From the NCBI GenBank assembly GCA_964644845.1, contig CAZXXS010000069.1, forward strand, positions 1-29,259: 29,259 bases of DNA, read 5' to 3'. The translations under genes were made by a program, and so were the position numbers. Under the pieces are notes generated by a model. That model saw only the letters and a list, made by a program, of their open reading frames with translations, was not told where the DNA came from and searched no databases. This DNA comes from Geothermovivens sp964644845. Its GTDB lineage: Bacteria > Zhuqueibacterota > Zhuqueibacteria > Oleimicrobiales > Geothermoviventaceae. Positions 1-7,548 of this stretch are shown here, in pieces. The number at the start of each line of letters is the position of its first letter. Position 1 is the first letter of the stretch.

Positions 1-117
1 CAGAAGGCCGTAGCGGCAGGAAGCGGTAACTACGGCTGGTACTACGAAGCAAAATCGGGCAATGTCGTGCCGAACCTGGGTGGCAGCGCTTTCTCTGACA
101 AGTACTGCTACTTCTAA
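1..117 (+). CDS. C-terminus of a pilin/pseudopilin-like protein (5' partial)
   Basis: Frame 1 is open from the window edge and gives 38 residues ending ...SDKYCYF before TAA. The fragment is rich in Gly, Tyr, Ser and Asn (GNYGWYYEAKSGNV), as in the beta-sheet C-terminus of major pilins or GspG-type pseudopilins. The genes directly downstream encode three proteins with prepilin or PilX-type N-termini, so a major (pseudo)pilin is the natural first gene of this operon. The N-terminal methylation motif lies outside the window, so the assignment rests on composition and context. It could also be a further minor pilin. Confidence 0.6.
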   Translation, partial: QKAVAAGSGNYGWYYEAKSGNVVPNLGGSAFSDKYCYF

Positions 118-141
118 GCGCGGTACCGCCGAAGTCCGGGA

Positions 142-180
142 GGGAAGGGCTGAGCCCCGGTGGGGAGCTTAGCCCTCCCC
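142..180 (+). other. GC-rich intercistronic hairpin between pilin genes
   Basis: GGGAAGGGCT (142-151) pairs with AGCCCTCCCC (171-180) with one mismatch, and the loop contains a nested CCCC-GGT-GGGG stem. No T-run follows, so it is unlikely to be a simple intrinsic terminator. A stem-loop just after a presumed major pilin gene could attenuate read-through or stabilise the upstream mRNA, giving more major than minor pilin. The structure is seen in the sequence; the role is inferred. Confidence 0.5.
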
Positions 181-213
181 GAGACCATCGTTGCCATTCA
201 GTCGGAGGAACGG

Positions 214-708
214 ATGGGCGGGCTGTGGACCGGGACTGCGGGGAAGGTTGAACAGCGGGTTTGGCCTTCGAGAGCGTCCCGGTTTTTTCGTGTTTCGGGG
301 TTCACGCTCGTAGAAGTCGTGTTGGCAATGGCCTTTCTCGGTCTTGTTGTTGTCAGCATGGCCACCATTCTGGCGGGTTCCCTAAGGCGACACAGCGGAA
401 ACACCCAGGAATGGACGCTCCTGCTGGTTGCTCAACGGACAATGGAAAAAGAGCTGACACAGCTCAGCATGAACCAAGGCCTTTTCGCGTCGCAAGTTGC
501 TCGGGGTACGTGGCAGCGTGAGCGTAGAGAGGGGCTGGTGCGAATCACGGTAGTCCACCGAAGCGTTGGCGAACACATGTTGCGCGTGCAGGTGACGGCG
601 CGAGCTTCGGGAAAACGCGTGGAACTCGTGTCTCTGGTGGGCGATCGCTGGGTTGTCGGAACAACTTTGCCGAAGGGAAAAGGTACCAGGAAGAAAAAGG
701 GTCATTGA
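214..708 (+). CDS. Type IV/type II minor pseudopilin (GspI/PilV-like)
   Basis: A 164-residue prepilin-type protein. A basic leader ends in a prepilin peptidase site, G29 followed by FTLVEVVLAM, with Glu at mature position 5, then a hydrophobic helix to about residue 53. The rest is a small soluble domain with a Lys/Arg-rich C-terminus. The start is ATG 214 because GGAGGA lies 5 nt upstream; an earlier in-frame ATG at 160 has no good ribosome binding site. By analogy with GspI or PilV it would be processed by a prepilin peptidase and assembled at the tip of a pilus or pseudopilus. Position, size and the following GspJ/PilW-like and PilX/GspK-like genes support a minor pilin. The exact subfamily is uncertain. 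Confidence 0.75.
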   Translation: MGGLWTGTAGKVEQRVWPSRASRFFRVSGFTLVEVVLAMAFLGLVVVSMATILAGSLRRHSGNTQEWTLLLVAQRTMEKELTQLSMNQGLFASQVARGTWQRERREGLVRITVVHRSVGEHMLRVQVTARASGKRVELVSLVGDRWVVGTTLPKGKGTRKKKGH

Positions 709-838
709 TCTTGCTTCTTGGATCTTTCGTTGAGCTGGAGCGGGCAGGGATCTGCTGAAAGGAGTGTAGTCCGCTGGATTGGCGGGACGGACTTCGATGT
801 TCAGCTGATGAAAGCCCTGGTTCTGGTGGGAGCACAGA

Positions 839-1345
839 TTGAGTGCGAATCGTTTAGATGCCGCACGGATGAGTCCTGTGGGCGACGAGCACGGGTTCAC
901 CCTGGCTGAACTCATGCTGGCTACCGCAATCGCAGCAATGCTGTCGGTGGCCGTGCTCAGCTTGTTTTCGGGGAGTGTAGGGACCTGGCAGCGGCTTTCT
1001 GCCTTGCCGAAACAGGACGAGGTGCAACGCGCGCTTTTAGTTCTGGCAGCGGACCTGCGTCAGGGTACGGAAGTCGCCTCGGCCTCAGGTCGACTTGTTG
1101 TCCGTCAGTCGAGTGGTGCCACGATTCGGTACCGGGTTCTGCGCGAGCAAAACGAAGACTGGTTCGTACGGGAAACGCTGGGGCGTCGCGGTCGGTGGAC
1201 GTGGTTACCCAAACGGCCGCTCATTCGTGCCCCTCGCGGTGCTTTGAGCATGGACATGACGTCCGAAGGCGAAACAGAAGAAGTGACGTTACGATCGGGG
1301 CGAAACGAATGGACCTTACGCGTTTTGCCACGAAACGCGCTTTGA
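839..1345 (+). CDS. Minor pseudopilin (GspJ/PilW-like)
   Basis: A 168-residue prepilin-like protein. The processing site is G19^FTLAELMLATAIAAML, with Glu at mature position 5 and a hydrophobic N-terminal helix. The C-terminal domain is mostly beta strand (residues 70-165), typical of GspJ/PilW minor pilins. The start taken is TTG 839, preceded by GGTGGGAG at 825-832; an in-frame ATG at 869 would give a 9-residue leader but has a weak ribosome binding site. The 130 nt before it hold no convincing gene. The next gene starts inside this one, indicating translational coupling. The family is clear as a prepilin; the GspJ versus PilW label is inferred. Confidence 0.75.
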   Translation: MSANRLDAARMSPVGDEHGFTLAELMLATAIAAMLSVAVLSLFSGSVGTWQRLSALPKQDEVQRALLVLAADLRQGTEVASASGRLVVRQSSGATIRYRVLREQNEDWFVRETLGRRGRWTWLPKRPLIRAPRGALSMDMTSEGETEEVTLRSGRNEWTLRVLPRNAL

Positions 1346-1791
1346 AGAGCGAACCGGCCAAGCAAACCGGTGGAATATTGGCCATGGTTTTGCTGGCGTG
1401 GGTTGTGCTTGCCGGGTTGGCTTTTGCGACGGTGGTCACGGTGACGCGTGAAACGCAGATGCGTAGTAGCAGCGTGCGCTCCTGGCAAGCTTTGTACCTG
1501 GCAGAGGCAGCGATCCAGAGAGCCATTGCCGAGCTGGCGCAGGACCCGGATCACGACTGGTCCAACAATCCACCTCATGCGGAACTGGACGGTAAACTTG
1601 GCACGGGAACGTACGCGGCCGTTCTCACGCCGGTTCGCAAAGACCGTGCTGTGGTGGTGGCAACAGGTAGAGCGAAAGACAAAATCTGGTCCGTAAAAGC
1701 GGTTCTGGCGGTCGACTGGCAAGAAGCAACGCCGGAAGTAGAAATTCAGGATTGGAGGGAGCCGGAGAGTTTGCGCCACGCTGGGTTGTGA
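1309..1791 (+). CDS. PilX/GspK-like pilus assembly protein
   Basis: A 160-residue protein with a cytoplasmic basic N-terminus, then GGILAMVLLAWVVLAGLAF (about residues 21-39) as the membrane helix, then an ALYLAEAAIQRA-like stretch near residue 65. PilX-type minor pilins show the same pattern: a GG-x-ALV helix followed by an alanine-rich 'AEAA' helix. It starts at ATG 1309, inside the preceding gene (37 nt overlap), with GGGG nearby as a weak ribosome binding site. The canonical G^FTLxE cleavage site is absent, which is common in PilX proteins. It probably joins the two preceding minor pilins in a tip complex. The protein is much shorter than GspK (about 300 residues), so PilX-like is the better label. 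Confidence 0.68.
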   Translation: MDLTRFATKRALKSEPAKQTGGILAMVLLAWVVLAGLAFATVVTVTRETQMRSSSVRSWQALYLAEAAIQRAIAELAQDPDHDWSNNPPHAELDGKLGTGTYAAVLTPVRKDRAVVVATGRAKDKIWSVKAVLAVDWQEATPEVEIQDWREPESLRHAGL

Positions 1792-1967
1792 AAGCTGGAG
1801 CTCTCGTGGATGGCGTGAGGCCGTGTGTCGTCACTACCTTTGTGTCAGAGTGTTTTGTCGCATTCCGAGGCTTCCCTGTTGCGGGGTAGAGCTCCACGAA
1901 TCAGGCTCGAAGTGATGGTGGCTTTCGAGCTCTGAACGACTGACAAACCAGGAAGACGGTTGCCAGG

Positions 1968-3737
1968 ATGGCAAACCAGGATGTCTTACTGAAAACTTCG
2001 TTACCTGGCTGCAGGCTGGTGCAGTGTGCATCGTACTCGCAACGGGACCTCGCCCGCTCGACGGTGGGCCTGGAGCTGGGACAAAGCGCTGTGAAGGCCG
2101 TTGCCGCACGGAAGATTGACGACGCCAAACGGCAGATCGTGTGGTGGGGGATTGCCGAACTGGATCCAAGCCTCTCGGAGCAACGACGTCGTGATGTGAT
2201 CGTGGGGGTCCTCAAAAGGTGGCGTTCTCTCAAGGGGTTTCCCAGACGCATTGTTCTCTTGGCGCCTTCTGGTCACCGCTTTGTTACTGTTGTTCTTCCA
2301 AACATGCCGTTGAAAGAACTCCGCCAGGCGGCTCTGTGGGAGGCTCGCTCGCAACTCTACTTCGAATCTGACATGGTGATGAACGCGTGTCCGCTGCCGG
2401 CAGCGAGCGACGAAGAAAAAGTGACAGTGGTTGTTGCGGGCATTCCTGAGGAGTTACGACGAAAAACGTACGAAATCCTTCGACTCTCTGGGCTTAAGGT
2501 AAAAAGAGCTTTGCCGGAAGCGGCGGCTCTGAACAGCCTTTCCGGACAATGCTACCCAGAGGGCGCGGTGACACGTTTTCTCGATCTGGGTTTCGGCGCC
2601 GCGAAACTTGTAGCTCGTGTGGCCGGCAAGCCGGTCTTTTATCGTGAGCTCCCCAACGTCGGCGAAAACATGGTCCGCGCGATCGCGGATCAGGCGGATT
2701 TGAACCTGCGACTTGCCGAGCGTGTGCTGCGTAGAGCGCAGTTTGTTCGCGATCCCGACGAAGAGGATCCCGACCTCGCTTACTGGGGAGAGGTTGGTAG
2801 CGTTCAACAAATTATCTTCTCCGAGGTTTCCGCGCTGGCCAACGAAGTGGAAATGTCTATCCATTACTTGCGGGCACACTTCCCGGTCGACGACGAAACA
2901 ATGTACTGTCTTGGGGGCCTCACCGAGATCTCCGGTCTTCTGGACTACCTCGGCGAGAGAGTGGGAATTCCTTGCCGGGCGCTCCCGTTCCCTGGAGAAA
3001 AGTTCGAGTTTGTCCGGCCGGAGATGAGCCTGGTATTCAGGCGGAACTGGAGCAGACTTGCCGTACCAACCAGTGTTGCCTTGTGGGGACTCGGCATCCA
3101 GAGATGTTCAAAATCGGTAGGCATCCCACTGAAACCAAAGCGAAAGTCCCCTCTCGGCAAAGTAAACCTGAAGTTGGTTGCTTCGTTGCTGCTCACGGTT
3201 CTCGTCGCGTTTGCCAACTTGGCACTGATGCCGAAGGTCCGGTACCTTCAGTCCGAATTAATGGCTCAGCAAGCTTACCTGGACGAACTGACCGAACGGA
3301 TCGAGAACACGCGCTTGTCCACGGAGGTCGCTGACGACCCAAGTTCCAGATTGGAGGTCCTCCGGAAGAAGATGCCAGGCTGGGATACCCTGTTGGCAGC
3401 GCTTGCCCACGCCAGCAACAACAAGGTTTGGCTACGAGAACTTGGAGGAACGTCGCAGGTACTCGGCCTGGCTGAGATGCTCGGGGCGAGCGACGAAGGA
3501 ATCGTGGGTAGTGACACAGAGGAAAATTCTCTTCCGGACGTAGCTACGCTGCAGATTTCCGGACTGGCGGCAAGCCAGGACGACGCGGAAGATTTTGCCC
3601 GAGAACTCGAGGCGACGAAACTCTTTTCGGACGTGCACCTGGGAAGCCTGGAGCGCCAGGAGGACGAGCCGCGTGTGGTTCGTTTCACACTGTCGTTGAG
3701 CGTTTCGCCGGTAGAGAAAAACGAGGCTGGGCAGTAA
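1968..3737 (+). CDS. pilM: PilM-PilN fusion (GspL-like) pilus/secretion assembly protein
   Basis: A 589-residue protein with two parts. Residues about 31-375 form a PilM-type actin-like ATPase fold: STVGLELGQSAVKAV near the start, FLDLGFGAAK near residue 206, and CLGGLTEISGL near residue 310. Residues about 400-589 match PilN: a basic stretch, one membrane helix (about 403-422), a coiled coil (about 430-455), then a periplasmic ferredoxin-like domain. PilM (about 350 residues) and PilN (about 200) are normally separate; GspL of type II secretion joins similar parts. The protein would link the cytoplasmic ATPase side to the periplasmic alignment complex. Its stop overlaps the start of pilO (TAATG). 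ATG 1968 gives about 30 residues ahead of the conserved fold; GTG 2019 is an alternative start. Confidence 0.85.
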   Translation: MANQDVLLKTSLPGCRLVQCASYSQRDLARSTVGLELGQSAVKAVAARKIDDAKRQIVWWGIAELDPSLSEQRRRDVIVGVLKRWRSLKGFPRRIVLLAPSGHRFVTVVLPNMPLKELRQAALWEARSQLYFESDMVMNACPLPAASDEEKVTVVVAGIPEELRRKTYEILRLSGLKVKRALPEAAALNSLSGQCYPEGAVTRFLDLGFGAAKLVARVAGKPVFYRELPNVGENMVRAIADQADLNLRLAERVLRRAQFVRDPDEEDPDLAYWGEVGSVQQIIFSEVSALANEVEMSIHYLRAHFPVDDETMYCLGGLTEISGLLDYLGERVGIPCRALPFPGEKFEFVRPEMSLVFRRNWSRLAVPTSVALWGLGIQRCSKSVGIPLKPKRKSPLGKVNLKLVASLLLTVLVAFANLALMPKVRYLQSELMAQQAYLDELTERIENTRLSTEVADDPSSRLEVLRKKMPGWDTLLAALAHASNNKVWLRELGGTSQVLGLAEMLGASDEGIVGSDTEENSLPDVATLQISGLAASQDDAEDFARELEATKLFSDVHLGSLERQEDEPRVVRFTLSLSVSPVEKNEAGQ

Positions 3738-4234
3738 TGGAATCCCCAAAGACTTCGAATATACTCTACTTGGCGGCCTTTTTTGCCGGAGCCTTGCTTG
3801 TTGTGAACGTATTCTTGGTGTCGCCTTCTCGGAAGATGAAGGCTTTGCGCAGGGAATTGGCCGAAGTTCAGGTTCAGGTAGCCCAGGCCGAAGCAGAGTT
3901 GGACTCGCTCCAACGTCAGCCGGTTCAGAAGGCGAAAACCGGGTCGCAAAGAAAGGAAGAATTCTCTCCCATCGAACTACTGACGAAACAATTGAGTCCA
4001 CCGGGATTGCTGTTCAAACGCTTGGAAACAAGTCGCGGTGAGAGTGGTGTTTTCTCTTTTTCCCTCGACGCAAGCGGATCGTTCCGGGCTGTCGTTGAGT
4101 ACCTGCACAACATCTCAAGGTCGCCAGATCCCATTTTGATTCTGGACCTGAGTGTTTCGCCGGAGACAGATGACGGTAGGAGATTGAACTTGCAGATTTC
4201 CGGCCAACTGGCAAACGGTGGGCAAAATGGTTAA
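3737..4234 (+). CDS. pilO: PilO/GspM-like inner-membrane alignment protein
   Basis: A 165-residue bitopic protein: short cytoplasmic N-terminus, one membrane helix (about residues 8-28), a heptad-rich coiled coil (about 33-62) and a small periplasmic domain with alternating strands. This is the layout of PilO and GspM. The ATG overlaps the stop of the PilM-PilN fusion by one base, so translation is coupled and equimolar production is likely. PilO normally pairs with PilN through the periplasmic domains, here with the PilN part of the fusion. It is slightly shorter than typical PilO (about 200 residues). The identification rests on topology and gene order more than on motifs. Confidence 0.75.
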   Translation: MESPKTSNILYLAAFFAGALLVVNVFLVSPSRKMKALRRELAEVQVQVAQAEAELDSLQRQPVQKAKTGSQRKEEFSPIELLTKQLSPPGLLFKRLETSRGESGVFSFSLDASGSFRAVVEYLHNISRSPDPILILDLSVSPETDDGRRLNLQISGQLANGGQNG

Positions 4235-4721
4235 GCGGGCGTTTAGGGGATGGTCCATTTTGTTGGTGGCAGCGGTTGTGACCTTTGCGGGTGTGTTAGC
4301 AAGCTGCCGAAAGGGTAACGGCAACGACGACTACACGGGCCAGGAAGAGACGGTGAGCCAGGCGGACGAACTGTCGGCTGATGAACAGGATGGCGGGACA
4401 AAGAGCTTCTGGAAATGGGATGGCGACACACGCACCCTGAGAAATCCCTTCGAACGGCCGGTCTGGGCACGGCGCCCCGAAGCCGCAGAACCTCAAGCGT
4501 CGTCACGCCAACGTCGAAAGGAGTCCGCCAAGCCGGTGACTCTGCGGCTACAAGGCATTCTGTACAGTCAGGGCGGCAGCAAGGCGTTGATCAACGGACG
4601 GTGGGTCAAAGTTGGTGACCGAATCGAGGGGCACCGTGTTGTCGAAATCAAACGGACGTCGGTGCTGCTTCGAAGGCGCAACGGAAGTCTCGTTTCACTG
4701 AGCTTGGACAGCAGGAGGTAA
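4227..4721 (+). CDS. pilP: PilP-like pilot/alignment lipoprotein
   Basis: A 164-residue predicted lipoprotein. The signal peptide ends in the lipobox LASC with C27 as the lipidated residue, followed by an acidic, disordered linker. From about residue 95 there is a compact beta domain (LRLQGILYSQGGSKALI, GDRIEGHRV, LLRRRNGSLVSLSL) like the HR domain of PilP and GspC that binds the secretin N0 domain. The ATG at 4227 is preferred to GTG 4218 because GGTGGG sits 5 nt upstream. It overlaps the end of pilO by 8 nt and is followed 2 nt later by the secretin. It probably connects the PilN/PilO ring to the secretin. GspC/GspB-type proteins are the alternative family. Confidence 0.78.
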   Translation: MVKRAFRGWSILLVAAVVTFAGVLASCRKGNGNDDYTGQEETVSQADELSADEQDGGTKSFWKWDGDTRTLRNPFERPVWARRPEAAEPQASSRQRRKESAKPVTLRLQGILYSQGGSKALINGRWVKVGDRIEGHRVVEIKRTSVLLRRRNGSLVSLSLDSRR

Positions 4722-4723
4722 TC

Positions 4724-6205
4724 GTGAAACTGGTGGGTAGGTTTGTGCCAAATGTCCGTGCCGAAGACGGCTCCCGCCTGCGGTCCGTTGGGAAAGCGCG
4801 ATTCAGTTTTGCACAAATGCAAACACAAGTGGGCATCAGGGCAGCGGCCAGAAGCCGGATCCGTTACCCAACCCTCTTGATGTTGAGTGTAGCGTTACTG
4901 GTTTCCCTCGGATCGACAGTGGGTTGTTCTTCCCGGGGAAAGCTGGACAGGGCAAGGCTGTGGCACTGGCCGGTGACGCAACCCCAGACCTCGACTCAGG
5001 AGCGGGCTGCACTGAAGCGGCAGACGGCGGCAGCGGAAGGCGAGAAGCAAAAGCCGATCTTGCGAAACGTGATCTTCCAGGGGGCACCGGCCGATGTGGT
5101 TCTGGAAGGCATTGCCCAGGAGTACGGGGTGCAGATGGTTTTTCTCGACCGGCCCACGAAGCCGGTTTCGGTGCATCTGACGGATGCCCCACTGGACAAG
5201 GCCCTCGCCGCGGTGTTGGCGTCTACGGGTTTTCTCTACGAGGTGAAGGATGACATCATTTACATCATGTCTGGCAACAGGCAGGTTACCCGGGTGTACC
5301 GTTTGCGCTTTGGTTTTCCTTCCAGTGTGCTTGAGTCCCTGAAGAGCGGTGGGGAAAGCATCGCTGTCGGAGTCGACTCGACCAGCGGTGCTGTGGTTGT
5401 GTCCGGACCGATTGCCAAGGTGCGCGAAATCGGCCGGATCCTGCAGGAACTGGACCATCCCCGTCCGCAAGTGATGATCGAGGCGCGAATCTACGAAATC
5501 TCAACGGAGCGGATCAGAGAGCTTGGTCTGAGCCTCGCGTGGAGCCAGAGCAAAACAGATCGCGACGTGTCGATGAACACGCCGTTTAATCTCGACCCTC
5601 AGAAAACACTGCTCAATTTCACCAAACTGGCTCCGGAGCAAATGGAGGCCATTTTGAACAGTGTCGGTAGTACCAAAGATGTAAGACTCTTGTCCGCACC
5701 GCGAATCGTGGCCATGGATGGCGTTGCGGCCAAGATACTTGTTGGCGAGAAGGTTCCGTACGTACGTCGCAGCACGGAGACGGTTTCGGGTGGTTTAATG
5801 CAGGAAGTGGAATTTGTGGATGTGGGCATCAAGCTGGATGTGACACCGCGAATCAACCCACAAACCGGCCAGGTGACGATGACCGTTCATCCGGAGGTAA
5901 GCGAGGTTCTGGACAAACAGGTGCAGGGTGTTCCTCGAATTGGCACACGCGAAGCAAGTACGCGAGTGACGATTCGCGACGGCCAGACGCTGGTGATTGG
6001 TGGGTTGATGCGGCACAATGTGCGCCACACAGGCACAACCCTGCCGTACATCGGAGAAATTCCCCCGTTCAGCTGGATTCTGGGTGATCACAGCCGGGAA
6101 AACAACCAGACAGAGCTTCTTGTCTTCATCACGCCGCACATCGTCAGGGACTCGGATGTAAAGATCAGCGCTGAGAAGGCCGATTATCTAAGAAGAACCT
6201 GGTAA
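4724..6205 (+). CDS. pilQ: Secretin (PilQ/GspD family) outer-membrane pore
   Basis: A 493-residue secretin. A hydrophobic stretch at about residues 47-66 ends ...STVGC, a possible but imperfect lipobox. An STN/N0-type domain follows at about 112-180 (PADVVLEGIAQEYGVQMVF), one N1-like domain at about 190-245, and the secretin beta-barrel domain at about 310-480. Recognisable secretin signatures are LLSAPRIVAMDG, VGIKLDVTPRINPQTGQVT, ASTRVTIRDGQTLVIGGL and ELLVFITPHIV. It starts at GTG 4724 with GGAGG well placed, which leaves an unusually long basic N-terminus before the signal helix; ATG 4817 would give an ordinary signal peptide but has no ribosome binding site. It would form the outer-membrane channel for the pilus or pseudopilus. 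The short N-region with few N-domains suits PilQ or a minimal GspD. Confidence 0.9.
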   Translation: MKLVGRFVPNVRAEDGSRLRSVGKARFSFAQMQTQVGIRAAARSRIRYPTLLMLSVALLVSLGSTVGCSSRGKLDRARLWHWPVTQPQTSTQERAALKRQTAAAEGEKQKPILRNVIFQGAPADVVLEGIAQEYGVQMVFLDRPTKPVSVHLTDAPLDKALAAVLASTGFLYEVKDDIIYIMSGNRQVTRVYRLRFGFPSSVLESLKSGGESIAVGVDSTSGAVVVSGPIAKVREIGRILQELDHPRPQVMIEARIYEISTERIRELGLSLAWSQSKTDRDVSMNTPFNLDPQKTLLNFTKLAPEQMEAILNSVGSTKDVRLLSAPRIVAMDGVAAKILVGEKVPYVRRSTETVSGGLMQEVEFVDVGIKLDVTPRINPQTGQVTMTVHPEVSEVLDKQVQGVPRIGTREASTRVTIRDGQTLVIGGLMRHNVRHTGTTLPYIGEIPPFSWILGDHSRENNQTELLVFITPHIVRDSDVKISAEKADYLRRTW

Positions 6206-6370
6206 GGGCGACTGAGAATGCACCTGACCAGTGGACAGTCTGAGGCGCTTGCGGAAGATCAACAGGAACGCACACCTTAGCCAGCCGAGGTCACACGGCG
6301 TGGCACAGCGGGGGAGAGGCTTTCGGCAGGGACTTGAAAGGGGACACAAAACCAAACGCAAGGGCGGATC

Positions 6371-7546
6371 ATGTCGGCGAAAAAGCTCGACGAAACGGAG
6401 CTCGAGCAGCTTCGGCTTCAGCTGGAAGAACTGTTTCGCAACTACGACGTCAGTCTCGACCTCATTCCGAAGGCAACAATGCCTGATGAGCTCATCGATC
6501 GAATTCTCGACGAGTACATCGGCCGGTTCGAGGAAATCCCCGGTCAAGATGTGTTGTCTTTGCATCAGGGAGACGGCGAACTGACCGCTCGGGAAAAGCT
6601 TAAGAGCTTGCTGATGTTTTCATCCCAGGCTGTGCTTTTGCACGAGAACGCTCGGGTTTACCAGGAGCTCGCCGAAGCAAATCGCCGGCTCTCGGAGATG
6701 ACGGAAACCTTACGCCGCAAAAACGAACAGCTCGAGAAACTGAACTCCCAGTATCTGAGCATGTTGGGCTTTGTCTCACACGAGCTCCGCAGTCCGTTAG
6801 TCTCCATTCTGGGTTTCGCGGAACTGCTTGAGGACGGCGTGCTGGGTGAACTCACCAAAGAGCAACGAGACGCCGTTGCGATCATCTCGAAGGTTGCGCG
6901 CAATTTGATTGACATGATCAAGAACTACCTGGACCTGGCGCGCATTGAGAACGGCCGTTTGCCTCTCAACCGTGCACCTTTGGACGTCGAGTCGGACGTG
7001 CTACGTCCGCTGATTCGCGAAATGGCCGAACAGTTGGCGTCTCGAGACATGAAGATCGAACCTGCCCGCCCAGAAGTCGATCGGACCGTGGACCTCTGGG
7101 CTGATCCCGAATTGCTCCGAATCGTGTTCACAAATCTGTTTTCCAACGCAATTCGCTACGGCAAACCCGGCACCACAATCCTTTACGACATTGTGGACCG
7201 CGGCAACGAGTACGAGATTTCCGTTTTCAACCGTGGTGAAGGGGTGCAGGAAGACAAACTGCCCTACTTGTTCACGAAGTTCGTCGACATTCCGAAAGAA
7301 AGCACAAAAGAGCGTGGCACCGGGCTCGGTCTGTACAACACGCGCTGCATCGTGGAGAGCCACGGGGGGCGCATTTGGGCTGAGTCGGAGTACGGTAAGA
7401 ACTTCAAAATCACGTTTACCCTTCCCAAAGGCAAGCCGGAAGAAACACACGATCGCGTCAAGCTTGTAGATGACGTTCAGGTTGAAACGATTGGGCGCGA
7501 CGTAACCTCCAGGCTCGCTAAGTACCGGGAGATTCACGAGAACTGA
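6371..7546 (+). CDS. Soluble sensor histidine kinase
   Basis: A 391-residue kinase without membrane helices. Residues 1-75 are a helical region of unknown type, about 88-130 a coiled coil, then HisKA with the phosphorylated His at H137 (FVSHELRSP), and HATPase_c at about 235-355. The N-box N259 (NLFSNAIRYG) and G2 box G316-L321 (GTGLGL) are intact. The G1 box reads NRGEGV at 287-292, with Asn where Asp is most common; this Asn form occurs in active kinases. It probably senses a cytoplasmic signal or partner through the N-terminus. It lies 165 nt after the secretin gene and 2 nt before the regulator at 7549, so the pair is surely co-expressed and may act on the pilus/secretion system; that link is inference. 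Confidence 0.9.
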   Translation: MSAKKLDETELEQLRLQLEELFRNYDVSLDLIPKATMPDELIDRILDEYIGRFEEIPGQDVLSLHQGDGELTAREKLKSLLMFSSQAVLLHENARVYQELAEANRRLSEMTETLRRKNEQLEKLNSQYLSMLGFVSHELRSPLVSILGFAELLEDGVLGELTKEQRDAVAIISKVARNLIDMIKNYLDLARIENGRLPLNRAPLDVESDVLRPLIREMAEQLASRDMKIEPARPEVDRTVDLWADPELLRIVFTNLFSNAIRYGKPGTTILYDIVDRGNEYEISVFNRGEGVQEDKLPYLFTKFVDIPKESTKERGTGLGLYNTRCIVESHGGRIWAESEYGKNFKITFTLPKGKPEETHDRVKLVDDVQVETIGRDVTSRLAKYREIHEN

Positions 7547-7548
7547 CC

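Noticed and set aside
1796..1896. Inverted repeat TGGAGCTCT / AGAGCTCCA between pilX-like and pilM-N genes
   Set aside because: Arms are 83 nt apart and each contains the palindrome GAGCTC, so pairing may be chance; no functional context.
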